A stretch of 64,000 nt of DNA from Paraburkholderia flagellata. GTDB lineage: Bacteria; Pseudomonadota; Gammaproteobacteria; Burkholderiales; Burkholderiaceae. The notes beneath the pieces are model-generated. The model did not search any database, was not told the DNA's origin, and saw only the letters and a list, made by a program, of their open reading frames with translations. The stretch is from positions 1,364,001-1,428,000 of the forward strand of contig NZ_JAJEJT010000003.1 in assembly GCF_021390645.1 (NCBI RefSeq). The letters are read 5' to 3'. Below, piece after piece: positions 44,295 through 52,793 of this stretch (its first letter is position 1; each line of letters begins with the position of its first letter). Position numbers and translations under genes: made by a program.

Positions 44295-45233
44295 ATGAAG
44301 GCACCGGTCTACCTCAACGCCATGCGCGCATTCGAAGCGAGCGCGCGCCATCAGAGCTTTTCTGCCGCGGCGGCTGAACTGAACGTGACGCCTGCCGCCG
44401 TCGGCCAGCTTGTGCGCAGTCTCGAAGACTGGCTCGGCACGCCCTTGTTCGTACGCGGCAGCGGCGGACGGGCGCGGCTGGTGGCGACGCAAGTGGCCGA
44501 GCGCGCGCTGCCCGACATTCGCGCGGGTTTCGATCGCTTGAGCCTGGGGCTGGAACGCCTGAAGGAGGGATCGGCAAACGGTGTGCTGACGGTCACGGTG
44601 AGCCCGGCGTTCGCCGCCAAATGGCTCCTGCCGCGCATCGACCGTTTTCAGGCTGCGTGGCCGGACACCGACGTGCGGCTGGACACGAGCCTGAAACTGC
44701 TCGATTTCGTCGCGCAGGGCGTCGATATCGGCGTGCGTTATGGGGCGGGTGCGTGGCCGGGGCTCGCTGCCGAAAAGCTCATGGACGAGGAGATCTATCC
44801 CGTTTGCTCACCGGCCGTGCGCCGGGCCGGCAAATGGCGCGCGCCGCGCGATCTCGCACGCGCGCCGCTGATTCACGATCTCTCCGTGGACAGCCATGCG
44901 GGCTTCGCTTCGTGGCAGGCGTGGTTCGAGAGCGTGGGCGTGACGCTTGCGCCGGCCAGCCGCGGCATGAAGATCAACAACTCGGCTGCGGTGCTGCAAG
45001 CCGCGATAGAGGGCCACGGCGTCGCGCTCGCGCGCAGCGTCATGGCGCGCGACGATCTCGCGGCTGGCCGGCTCATCCGCCTCTTCCCGGAAGTCACCTT
45101 GACATCGGCGCTGGCGTATTACGTGGTCTATCGGCCCGAGTGCGCGAGTCTGCCTCGTCTCGTGGCATTTCGTGAGTGGCTGAAGGACGAAGCGGGACGG
45201 GGGAGGCTCAAGGCGCCAGCATCCACGAGGTGA
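44295..45233 (+). CDS. LysR-family transcriptional regulator, GcvA-like
   Basis: The 312-residue protein starts MKAPVYLNAMRAFEASARHQSFSAAAAELNVTPAAVGQLV and has the GcvA-type effector segment AAKWLLPRIDRFQAAWPDTDVRLDTS. It is divergent from the SDR with a Lys-less active site. Its 3' end overlaps the end of the convergent hydrolase gene by 26 bases. Confidence 0.88.
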   Translation: MKAPVYLNAMRAFEASARHQSFSAAAAELNVTPAAVGQLVRSLEDWLGTPLFVRGSGGRARLVATQVAERALPDIRAGFDRLSLGLERLKEGSANGVLTVTVSPAFAAKWLLPRIDRFQAAWPDTDVRLDTSLKLLDFVAQGVDIGVRYGAGAWPGLAAEKLMDEEIYPVCSPAVRRAGKWRAPRDLARAPLIHDLSVDSHAGFASWQAWFESVGVTLAPASRGMKINNSAAVLQAAIEGHGVALARSVMARDDLAAGRLIRLFPEVTLTSALAYYVVYRPECASLPRLVAFREWLKDEAGRGRLKAPASTR

Positions 45234-46041
45234 TGTCGTGCACGACTTCGCTTGCGATGCCGTTGTAGCCGTGATACGCAAGCGCCCCGCACGGGTCGCC
45301 CCGCGAGGTGCCGCCGGAGACGAGGATCAGCTTTGTTCTCGGCGATTGCGTGAGCTTTTGCATGAGCGTGTCCGTTTCGGATACCGGACACAACTTGCAG
45401 GCGTCGTCCTTGTTGTGCACCACGAGCACGGGAATCTTGAGCGCGGCGAGGTTCATGCCCGTGACCGGGTCACCGCCGCGGTTTTCGCGCAGGATGGTCG
45501 AGCTGAGCACGATGCCGTTCGGGCCTGCGCCGGTGTTTGCGTCGTTCGCGAGCGCAATGGCGATGGCCGCGACCGACTGCGTGCCGCGGCTCGTGCCGAC
45601 GAGCCAGACCGGCACGTGTAGTTGTGCGCGCAACCATGCGATCACGGCGCGCGCGTCCTCGGCGTGTTCGCGCGTGAGGCGAAAGCCGTCCAGGTAAGGC
45701 GGTGACTGCCGGTCGCTCGGTGCATCGATGACCGCCACGGCGACGCCGTCGTTCACGAACAGCATGCGGGTGCGCACGAGGAAATTATTGGCGCCCCAGC
45801 CGAAGTTTCCCTGCGGGTCCAGTTGCAGGCCGCCGTGCCCGCCCGCGTAGAGAATCGCGACCGCCTTCGGCGCCGCCGGCGCAATGAAAAGAAAGCGCTG
45901 GGTGACGCCGGGCCGGGTTGGAATGTCGACGACCTTGGGCGTGCTTTGCGCGTGGGCCAGCAAAGGCGCCGCAAGCACGAACGCCGACAGGAATGCCAGC
46001 AGCGGCACGCGCAACCATTGCGATGCCATGCGAGCGCTCAT
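45208..46041 (-). CDS. Exported alpha/beta-hydrolase-like protein
   Basis: The 277-residue precursor has a signal peptide (about 1-32, cleavage after AHAQ). The nucleophile elbow is GTSRG with Ser151 (VWLVGTSRGTQSVA), and a possible acid and His follow (VVHNKDDACKLCPVSETD and YHGYNGI near the end). Two Cys in the acid region may form a disulfide in the periplasm. The substrate is unknown. It is the second gene after lysE (16 bases apart), forming an operon. Confidence 0.72.
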   Translation of the reverse strand: MSARMASQWLRVPLLAFLSAFVLAAPLLAHAQSTPKVVDIPTRPGVTQRFLFIAPAAPKAVAILYAGGHGGLQLDPQGNFGWGANNFLVRTRMLFVNDGVAVAVIDAPSDRQSPPYLDGFRLTREHAEDARAVIAWLRAQLHVPVWLVGTSRGTQSVAAIAIALANDANTGAGPNGIVLSSTILRENRGGDPVTGMNLAALKIPVLVVHNKDDACKLCPVSETDTLMQKLTQSPRTKLILVSGGTSRGDPCGALAYHGYNGIASEVVHDITSWMLAP

Positions 46042-46057
46042 GTCTGCGCCGGCTGGC

Positions 46058-46669
46058 TCAGCGCCCTGTGAGCATGCGCCCGCCGAGCCCGATCAGCACG
46101 ACGCCCACGGCCGAGTCGAGCGCGGCTTTGCGCCGAACAAGGAACTGGCGCACGGTGGGATGCGAGGCGACCAGGGCCATCGTGCAATACCAGGCGCACG
46201 ATATGAGGATGGCGATCACGACGACGGCCACTTCGAGCCAGCGCGGCGCGGCGGCAGGCACCATTAACGCGAAGATGCTGCCGTAGAACGCAATGGCCTT
46301 GGGATTCGTCATGCTGACGACATAGCCCTTTTTCGCGGCGGCCCAACCCGATGCGCCCGCCTGAGCCGACACCTGCAAGGGCTGGCGCGCGGTGAGGAGC
46401 ATTTTCGCGCCGAGCCAGATCAGGTAGGCCGCGCCCGCGACGCGTAGCCCGGTGCCGATCCAGGCGACATGGGCGACGATCAGGCTCAAGCCCGCGATGG
46501 CGATCCACGCCCACGTGCCGGAGGCGGCGGCAAGACCAAGGCCGGTCGCGAGGCCCGCGCGGCGCGAAGCCACCGCCGTCGAGGTGACGATGACGAAGTT
46601 CGGCCCAGGGCTTGCGACGCTCAGCAGCAGCACGCCCGAAAGCGCGAGCAGGACATTGAAATAGTTCAC
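46058..46669 (-). CDS. LysE/RhtB-family amino-acid exporter
   Basis: The 203-residue inner-membrane protein has six predicted transmembrane helices and the family motif SPGPNFVIVTSTAVASRRAGLATGLG near the start and NPKAIAFYGSIFAL in the middle. The family exports amino acids or related small molecules. It leads a two-gene operon with the hydrolase. A 346-base divergent region separates it from the isocitrate-lyase-family gene. Confidence 0.87.
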   Translation of the reverse strand: MNYFNVLLALSGVLLLSVASPGPNFVIVTSTAVASRRAGLATGLGLAAASGTWAWIAIAGLSLIVAHVAWIGTGLRVAGAAYLIWLGAKMLLTARQPLQVSAQAGASGWAAAKKGYVVSMTNPKAIAFYGSIFALMVPAAAPRWLEVAVVVIAILISCAWYCTMALVASHPTVRQFLVRRKAALDSAVGVVLIGLGGRMLTGR

Positions 46670-47015
46670 GATGGCAGGTTCCGCGGCAGGTTCGATGCGC
46701 CTTCAATCGACGCGTTGTTCAGTGCGTCATGATACCCCGTGCGACTGAGCGGAATGGCGCTTGCGGAACGCCGGATCGCGCCGGAAACGCGCGGCGTGCC
46801 GCTCGAAAGCCCGCGCATTTGAACGCACTATTCTGGAACGTTTCATGAAACGTTCCAGAGATTGTGGCAAGAAACACTGGCCGCGCTCAGGGTCCAGGTA
46901 AAGTATTGTTTTATGTGGCTTGGGCCTGGCTTCTGCAGGCTGGCGGCGTACGTCGTGCGGATGTCTGAGCCATCTCCAAACCTACCGACCGAATTCACTG
47001 AACGGAGCCATCGAG
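46670..47015. other. Divergent regulatory region between lysE-type and isocitrate-lyase-family genes
   Basis: No gene lies here. It contains the 28-bp palindrome described separately, placed nearly midway (163 bases from one start and 157 from the other). Confidence 0.6.
46832..46859. promoter_or_regulatory. 28-bp perfect palindrome
   Basis: Each arm is TCTGGAACGTTTCA and its exact complement, with no spacer. Inside are two AACGTT hexamers separated by TCATGA. It is centred in the divergent region and looks like a double operator, perhaps of the LacI, IclR or TetR type. Confidence 0.7.
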
Positions 47016-47900
47016 ATGACTACCTCCACTGCTGCGCGCCGCGCCGCTTTTCGCGCCAAAGTCAACGAACGCCGCGGCCTGCTCGTGCCGGGCGCCTTCA
47101 ACGCCATGAGCGCCCGCGTGATCGAAGACGCCGGCTTCGAGGCGCTCTACCTCACGGGCGCCGGCGTGACCAACATGTCATTCGGCCTGCCGGATCTCGG
47201 GTTCATCGGGCTCTCCGACGTTGCCGAGCACACGGCCCGCGTGCGCGACGCCGTCAATCTGCCGCTCATCGTCGACGCGGACACGGGCTTCGGCAACGCG
47301 CTGAACGTGCGCCAGACCGTGCGCACGCTCGAGCGCAGCGGCGCCGACGCGATCCAGTTCGAAGACCAGGTGATGCCGAAGAAGTGCGGCCACTTCGCCA
47401 ACAAGGAAGTGATCGGCGCGAGTGAGATGGTGGGCAAGATCCGCGCGGCCGTGGACGCACGCGAAGACGGCAACCTGCTCATCATGGCGCGCACCGACGC
47501 GGCCGCCGTGCACGGCATCGAAGACGCGATTGCGCGCGGCCACGCGTTCATCGAGGCGGGCGCGGACATTCTCTTCATCGAAGCCACGGAAAAGCTCGAG
47601 GACATCGAGCGCCTGCCGAAGCTCATCGATGCACCGCAGCTCATCAACATCGTGATTGGCGGCAAGACGCCGGTGCAGTCGCGCGAAGCGCTGGCGGGCC
47701 TGGGCTACGCGCTGGTGCTATACGCGAACGCGGCGCTGCAAGGCGCGGTGGTCGGCATGCAGCGCGCGCTCGGGCAATTGCGCGCAAACGGCCGCCTCGA
47801 CGAAGACGCGAATATCGTCGCGCCGTTCGCCGAGCGTCAGCGCCTCGTGAACAAGCTGCTCTTCGACCGGCTCGATAGCGAGTACGCACCGAAGGACTGA
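47016..47900 (+). CDS. Isocitrate lyase/phosphoenolpyruvate mutase family enzyme
   Basis: The 294-residue enzyme has the family fold and the lyase signature KKCGH with Cys124 (QFEDQVMPKKCGHFANK), as well as the metal-binding ADTGFGNALNV segment. The Cys and KKCGH favour lyase activity (2-methylisocitrate lyase-like or dimethylmalate lyase-like) over PEP mutase. The ATG 47016 follows GGAG by about 10 bases. It is alone in its transcription unit, and its promoter region holds a 28-bp palindrome. The natural substrate is uncertain; no prpC or prpD is adjacent. Confidence 0.83.
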   Translation: MTTSTAARRAAFRAKVNERRGLLVPGAFNAMSARVIEDAGFEALYLTGAGVTNMSFGLPDLGFIGLSDVAEHTARVRDAVNLPLIVDADTGFGNALNVRQTVRTLERSGADAIQFEDQVMPKKCGHFANKEVIGASEMVGKIRAAVDAREDGNLLIMARTDAAAVHGIEDAIARGHAFIEAGADILFIEATEKLEDIERLPKLIDAPQLINIVIGGKTPVQSREALAGLGYALVLYANAALQGAVVGMQRALGQLRANGRLDEDANIVAPFAERQRLVNKLLFDRLDSEYAPKD

Positions 47901-47902
47901 AG

Positions 47903-48883
47903 TCAGTGGGCGCGGCGCCTCACGAAGCGCTGCTCCGTGACCTTCGTGCCCCACTGGTCCCCTTCGAATTCCTCCGCCAGCTGGAAGCCGAACGACTCGT
48001 ACAGATGCCGCGCAGCGTCGAGGCCCTTGAACGTCCATAGGTAAGTCTCGGCGTAGTGCGCATCGACGAACTGCATGGCGGTCGTCATCAACTGCCTGCC
48101 GATACCGGTGCCGCGCAGTGAGTCGTCCACGATGAACCAACGCAGATGGGCGACGCCTGCGTTGCCGCTCTCGTGTCCGTCGATGGCAAGCGAAGCCAGA
48201 ATGCGATCGCGCTCCACCGCGAGCCAAAGTGCCTTGCCTTCAGCCGGCAACGCGCCTGCGAATTCGGCCAGTTCCGTCGCCACCTTTTTCTCGAAGTAAG
48301 CTCCGAAGCCCCAGTTCGCCGCGTAGAACCGCGCGTGCAGGCTCGCAATGTCACCAATGCAGCCGGGCAGGTAGCCTGCCACGATCTGCACGCCCGCTGT
48401 TGACGCGGTGGCGCTGCCCTCGTTGGGGTTGTCGTGCGCGAGCGCGTCCGCGTAGAGCGCGAGCGCGCGCACGAGCGCCTGTTGATCCGCGGGAACCAGC
48501 CGCCGCAGCGCGTGGGAAACCTGGTCCGTGGCGAAGCGATTGATCTTCGCGCGCAGTTTCTGGCCCGCTGCACTCAGGGTCAGCTCGGAGGAGCGCGCGT
48601 CGTCGTCGGCGGTCTTGCGTTTGACGAGACCGGCCGCCTCGAGCCGCGCAATCTGCCGGCTCGTGTTCGACTTGTCGAGCCGCAGGATCTCGCCCAGCGC
48701 CCTCGCGTTGATGCCCGGCTGCGCGCCGATCTCGATGATGGCGTGCACGGCGGAGGGGGCGAGATCGCTGTCCGCGAGCGTCGTGCGCATGAAGCCCAGT
48801 TCGCGCACGAGCCGCCGCGAGAACTCGCGCAGTTCGAGGATGGTCGTCTCGCGGGGCTGGGCAGGCACGTCGACAAAATCCAT
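47903..48883 (-). CDS. MarR-type DNA-binding domain fused to a GNAT acetyltransferase domain
   Basis: The 326-residue protein joins a MarR winged helix-turn-helix (about 20-150; recognition region LRLDKSNTSRQIARLEAAGL) to a GNAT domain (about 165-320; DDSLRGTGIGRQLMTTAMQFV is the acetyl-CoA loop). ATG 48883 is preceded by CGGAGA. Such two-domain proteins are known. The acetyltransferase may modify a ligand or a protein in response to DNA state. Its promoter carries two palindromes, implying autoregulation. The gene ends 2 bases from the convergent isocitrate-lyase-family gene. Confidence 0.88.
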   Translation of the reverse strand: MDFVDVPAQPRETTILELREFSRRLVRELGFMRTTLADSDLAPSAVHAIIEIGAQPGINARALGEILRLDKSNTSRQIARLEAAGLVKRKTADDDARSSELTLSAAGQKLRAKINRFATDQVSHALRRLVPADQQALVRALALYADALAHDNPNEGSATASTAGVQIVAGYLPGCIGDIASLHARFYAANWGFGAYFEKKVATELAEFAGALPAEGKALWLAVERDRILASLAIDGHESGNAGVAHLRWFIVDDSLRGTGIGRQLMTTAMQFVDAHYAETYLWTFKGLDAARHLYESFGFQLAEEFEGDQWGTKVTEQRFVRRRAH

Positions 48884-48909
48884 GGTGGTGGTCTCCGTTA
48901 TGGTCCTCG

Positions 48910-48940
48910 TGCAGATGGTTGCGACTCGCAACCATCTGCA
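48910..48940. promoter_or_regulatory. 31-base perfect palindrome, MarR operator candidate
   Basis: Arms TGCAGATGGTTGCGA and the complement surround a central C. It covers the predicted transcription start and leader of the MarR-GNAT gene, 27 bases before the start codon. Its core is TTGCG-N3-CGCAA. Confidence 0.75.
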
Positions 48941-48945
48941 ATCGA

Positions 48946-48974
48946 AATATAGGCATGACTTGCGGATAACGCAA
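48946..48974 (-). promoter_or_regulatory. Sigma70-type promoter of the MarR-GNAT gene
   Basis: On the minus strand a -35 box TTGCGT (48974-48969) and a -10 box TATATT (48951-48946) are separated by 17 bases, predicting transcription to start near 48939, inside the large palindrome. Confidence 0.65.
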
Positions 48975-48975
48975 G
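48959..48975. promoter_or_regulatory. Second palindrome over the -35 box of the MarR-GNAT promoter
   Basis: CTTGCG-N5-CGCAAG overlaps the -35 hexamer. It shares the TTGCG/CGCAA half-sites with the larger palindrome, but with N5 rather than N3 spacing, so it is likely a second site for the same protein. Confidence 0.6.
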
Positions 48976-49081
48976 TGCGCGACGCAACCAGGAAATTGCC
49001 GTTCGACCCTTCACTCGTTGGGGCTCAAGAGGAACGCCGCTTGCGAGAAGGCAAAGTCTCCACGGACGGGGATGTAGCGTG

Positions 49082-49120
49082 AAGGGCGGGCGGCGCAAAC
49101 TGCGTTCGCCCGCCCTTTTT
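49082..49120 (+). terminator. Terminator-like hairpin, T run on the plus strand
   Basis: AAGGGCGGGCG and its complement form an 11-bp stem with an inner TGCG/CGCA stem and the tail TTTTT. It sits 29 bases after the stop of the minus-strand MHS transporter gene, but its T run points the other way, so it may be bidirectional or end an unannotated plus-strand transcript. Confidence 0.65.
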
Positions 49121-49148
49121 CAAGGCCGTGTTCTTTCGAATCGACCGT

Positions 49149-50453
49149 TCAGTCGATCGCCTTGTTGCCGGTTTCCTCGAACAAGGAAACGGCGATGAGC
49201 GAAATCAGCACGCAGCCGATCATGTACCACGCGGGCGCCATCTTGTTGCCCGTGACATGGATGAGCCAGCCGGCCACGAGCTGAGCCGTGCCGCCGAACA
49301 CCGACACCGCAATCGCGTACGCGCTCGACATATAGCCTGCACGCAGATGCTTCGGAAAATTCTCCGGCATCAACGCGTAAGCGGGAGCGGAGCCCATCGT
49401 ATAGCAGAGCATGAGCACGATGAGCGCGCCGAGCACGACCGGCAGCGAAGGAAAGTGCGTCATGAGCCAGAACGCCGGATAGAGCAGCAGGATCAGCGCG
49501 ATGCGACCGATCACCGTGAGCGGCTTGCGGCGGCCCATGCGGTCCGACCACGCGCCGTAGATCGGGCACATCACGAGCGAGATCGTGCTGGACGCCACGC
49601 CCGCGAGGATCGACATTTTGGGTGGCAGTCCCAGGTACTGGATGCAGTAGGTCGGCATGTAGTACATCATCACGTACGTCGATACCGACATGCCCATAAT
49701 CGCGAAGATCGTGAGGAACCAGTTGCGCACGTACAGTCCGCGCTTCGGGTCGTCGCGGTCCGCGACCACGCGCTGCGCAGGCGGCTCCTCGCGAATGTGC
49801 CGGCGCAGATAGATGCCGACCGGCGCGATGAGCGTGCCGAGCAGAAACGGAATGCGCCAGCCCCAGCTATGCATCGTGTCTGCGGAAAGCAGAAAGCCGA
49901 GGCTCGCCGCCAGCCCCGAGCCGAGCAGCGCCGCCGCGCCCTGGCTCGCGAGCTGCCAGCTCGCGCGAAAGCCGCGGCTCGCTTGCCCGCCCATTTCGAG
50001 CAGCGTCGCCGTTGCCGCGCCGAACTCGCCGCCTTGAGCGAAGCCTTGCACGAGCCGCGCGACGACGATCAGCAGCGGCGCGGCGATACCGATCTGCGCA
50101 TAGGTGGGTGCAAGACCGATGGACGCGGAACCCACCGCCATCAGCAGGATGGTAAGCGTGAGCGCCGGCTTGCGGCCCGCGCGGTCCGCGTAGCGGCCGA
50201 GCACGATGCCGCCGAGCGGGCGCATGACGAAGCCCACGGCGAACACCGCGAACGCGAGCAGCATCGACGTGACCTGGCTGTCGGCCGGAAAGAACTGATG
50301 GCCAATCGTCAGCGCGAAATAGCTGTAGACGGTGAAGTCGAAGAATTCGAGCAGGTTGCCGATCACCGCCGCGAGAACGATCTTGCGCTGGTAGCCAGGC
50401 GAGAGCGGGGTTTCGTCGGCCGCTTTCAGAAGCGGTTCGGTGGTGGCGTTCAT
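49149..50453 (-). CDS. MHS-family MFS transporter
   Basis: This 434-residue symporter shows GNLLEFFDFTVYSYFAL, RPLGGIVLGRYADRAGRKP and RLVQGFAQGGEFGAA. ATG 50453 overlaps the stop of the upstream M20 gene (ATGA). It probably imports the substrate of that hydrolase, an N-acyl amino acid or similar compound. Confidence 0.87.
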   Translation of the reverse strand: MNATTEPLLKAADETPLSPGYQRKIVLAAVIGNLLEFFDFTVYSYFALTIGHQFFPADSQVTSMLLAFAVFAVGFVMRPLGGIVLGRYADRAGRKPALTLTILLMAVGSASIGLAPTYAQIGIAAPLLIVVARLVQGFAQGGEFGAATATLLEMGGQASRGFRASWQLASQGAAALLGSGLAASLGFLLSADTMHSWGWRIPFLLGTLIAPVGIYLRRHIREEPPAQRVVADRDDPKRGLYVRNWFLTIFAIMGMSVSTYVMMYYMPTYCIQYLGLPPKMSILAGVASSTISLVMCPIYGAWSDRMGRRKPLTVIGRIALILLLYPAFWLMTHFPSLPVVLGALIVLMLCYTMGSAPAYALMPENFPKHLRAGYMSSAYAIAVSVFGGTAQLVAGWLIHVTGNKMAPAWYMIGCVLISLIAVSLFEETGNKAID

Positions 50454-51640
50454 GCACGGTCCTTGCTGAGGAAACGCTCGACGAGACGCGTCCAGAACGC
50501 AGCGCCAATGGTCAGGTTCTCGTCGTTGAAGTCGTAGCGCGCGTTGTGCAGCATCGGTCGGCCTTCGCCATTGCCAAGGCGTACGAAACAACCGGGGCGC
50601 TGCTGCAGGTAGTACGCGAAGTCCTCGCTGCCCGCGATCGGCGGGAACGGTGCGATGACGTGCTCCGGCCCGACCAGTTCCTCGGCCACCTGGCGTGCGA
50701 ATTCGGTTTCGGCTTCGCTGTTGATGAGCACCGGATAGCCGCGGATGAATTCGATGTCCACCGTCGCGCCATAGCTTTGCGCCTGCGCCTGAACGAGCGC
50801 GCGAATGCGGGCTTCGAGGGTCGCGCGCACTTCGGGCGAGAACGAGCGCACGCTCATTTCGAGCACGGCGTCTTCGGGGATCACGTTCGGCGCATGACCC
50901 GAACGGAACGCGCCAACGGTCACGACCGCGGCTTCGGTCGGGTCGACGTTGCGCGACACCACCGACTGCAAGGCCATCACGATGCTGCTGCCCACGAGCA
51001 CCGGGTCCACGGCCAGATGCGGTCGCGCCGCGTGGCCGCCCTTGCCGTGAACGCGCAGCTTGACGGTGTCGCACGCGGCCATGAGCGGGCCGGCGCGAAA
51101 GCCGAACGTGCCAGTGGGCACGCCCGGATGATTGTGCAGCCCGAAGATCGCTTCGCAGGGGAAGCGATCGAAAAGGCCGTCGGCGATCATGCGCTCGGCG
51201 CCGCTGTCCGAGCCGGCTTCCTCGGCGGGCTGGAAGATCAGGTGGACGGTGCCGTCGAAGTTGCGCGTTATGGCGAGCTGACGCGCCGCACCGAGCAGGA
51301 CCGTCGTGTGGCCGTCGTGGCCGCACGCGTGCATCTTGCCTTCGTGCACGCTCGCGTAGTCGAGGCCGGTCAGCTCCTGGATCGGCAGGGCGTCCATGTC
51401 GGCGCGCACGCCTACTGTGCGCGTGCTCGTGCCAACCTTGAGCGACGCCACCACACCGTGGCCGCCCACGCGGCGCGTGACGTCGTAGCCCCAGGCCGCG
51501 AGCTTGTCCGCGACGAAGCGCGACGTGTCGGCTTCCTCGTACGACAGTTCAGGGTGCTTGTGGAGGTGATGACGGATTTCGTCGAGTTCCGATCGGGCTT
51601 CGGCCAGGTCGGCGACTTCGCAATAGTGGTGCTCGCTCAC
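50450..51640 (-). CDS. M20-family amidohydrolase (hippurate hydrolase-like)
   Basis: M20 amidohydrolases cleave N-acyl or N-carbamoyl bonds with two metal ions. The 396-residue protein has HACGHDGH (Cys106, His108), QPAEEAGSDSGA, LHNHPGVPTG and AGSEDFAYYLQQRPG, all typical of hippurate/N-acyl-amino-acid hydrolases. It leads a two-gene operon with an MHS transporter (4-base overlap) and is divergent from a LysR gene with a perfect T-N11-A inverted repeat between them. Confidence 0.9.
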   Translation of the reverse strand: MSEHHYCEVADLAEARSELDEIRHHLHKHPELSYEEADTSRFVADKLAAWGYDVTRRVGGHGVVASLKVGTSTRTVGVRADMDALPIQELTGLDYASVHEGKMHACGHDGHTTVLLGAARQLAITRNFDGTVHLIFQPAEEAGSDSGAERMIADGLFDRFPCEAIFGLHNHPGVPTGTFGFRAGPLMAACDTVKLRVHGKGGHAARPHLAVDPVLVGSSIVMALQSVVSRNVDPTEAAVVTVGAFRSGHAPNVIPEDAVLEMSVRSFSPEVRATLEARIRALVQAQAQSYGATVDIEFIRGYPVLINSEAETEFARQVAEELVGPEHVIAPFPPIAGSEDFAYYLQQRPGCFVRLGNGEGRPMLHNARYDFNDENLTIGAAFWTRLVERFLSKDRA

Positions 51641-51737
51641 GGGGGACTCCTTTTATTGGAATAGGTTTGGGGAAAAGCTAAAGGCCGAGTATTGCACCGA
51701 CGAAAAACTCGACCCATGACGGAAAAGCGTCGAAAAT

Positions 51738-51754
51738 GTTGACTTGAAGTCAAC
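51738..51754. promoter_or_regulatory. LysR operator candidate in the M20/LysR divergent region
   Basis: GTTGACTT-G-AAGTCAAC is a perfect 17-base inverted repeat and fits the T-N11-A rule (T51740, A51752). It lies 98 bases before the M20 start and 49 bases before the LysR start. Confidence 0.7.
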
Positions 51755-51802
51755 GGACGATTGTCGCGGCGCAGCAAGACAGCGCGCGAAAGGAGCAATG
51801 CA

Positions 51803-52756
51803 GTGCGGGGAAAGGAAGATCGGGAGGATGCGGCGCGAGGCGCGATCGACGATATCGGCGAGCGGCCGCTGCGCTATCTGGCGGAAATCGCGGCGGCGGG
51901 CGGCGTGCGCATGGCCGCCGAGGCGTTGGGCATCAACGCCTCGGTCATCAGCCGCCAGGTGGCCGCGCTGGAGCGGCGGCTGCGCTTTCCGCTGATCGAG
52001 CGGCGCGGGCGCGGCGTGGCCGTGACCGAGATCGGCCAGGTGCTCGTGGACCACTATCGCGACGGCCAGCGTCGCCAGCGCGATCTGGCTGCGCGCCTGG
52101 AGGAGTACCGGCACCTGAGGCGCGGACGCGTGGCGCTGGGCGTGGGCGAGGGCTTCATCGGCAATCTGATCGCGCGGGCGCTGCAGCGATTTTCGATGAC
52201 GTACCCCGACATTCTCGTGGAAATCCGCTCGGGCCCGACGCCGGTCGTGCTGTCGCTCGTGCGCGACGACCTGGTCGATATCGGCCTGTGCACGCGCACC
52301 TCCGACGACCCCGCCATGCGCATTCATCCGTTCGCGTCGCGGCCGCTCTGCGCGCTCGTCGCGCCCTCGCATCGCTTTGCGAAGATGCAGAAGGTGGCGC
52401 CCGCCGAACTCGCCAGCGAGCGCCTGATCTTCATGACAGAGTCGTTCGGCGTGCAGCACTTCGTGCAGTCGCTCTTCGACGACGCGCGCCTGAACGTGAT
52501 GCCCGCGTATCGCGTGGATCTTTTCAACACCGCGCAGACGCTCGCGGCCGCCGGGCTGGGCGTGGCGTTCATGTCGTCGATCACGGCGCGCCGCGGCATC
52601 GATCTGGGCGAACTGGTGGCCGTGCCGATCGATCATCCGATCGCGGCGGGCTTTTCGAGCCAGATGGTCACTCGCGTGGGCCGCAGGTTGTCGCCAGCAG
52701 CGGATCACCTGAGGAAGCAGCTCGCGCAGAGTTTTCTGGAGTCGGTGGAGAAGTAA
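51803..52756 (+). CDS. LysR-family transcriptional regulator
   Basis: This 317-residue LysR protein has a helix-turn-helix around MAAEALGINASVISRQVAALE and an effector domain from about residue 105. I place the start at GTG 51803 because AAGGAG stands 7 bases before it; TTG 51761 gives a longer N-terminus without support. A stretch of about 20 charged residues precedes the usual LysR start, unusual for the family. It probably controls the divergent M20-MHS operon. Confidence 0.85.
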   Translation: MRGKEDREDAARGAIDDIGERPLRYLAEIAAAGGVRMAAEALGINASVISRQVAALERRLRFPLIERRGRGVAVTEIGQVLVDHYRDGQRRQRDLAARLEEYRHLRRGRVALGVGEGFIGNLIARALQRFSMTYPDILVEIRSGPTPVVLSLVRDDLVDIGLCTRTSDDPAMRIHPFASRPLCALVAPSHRFAKMQKVAPAELASERLIFMTESFGVQHFVQSLFDDARLNVMPAYRVDLFNTAQTLAAAGLGVAFMSSITARRGIDLGELVAVPIDHPIAAGFSSQMVTRVGRRLSPAADHLRKQLAQSFLESVEK

Positions 52757-52793
52757 CGGCGCATCGTTGCGGACGCAACGGATGGCTGCCGAT

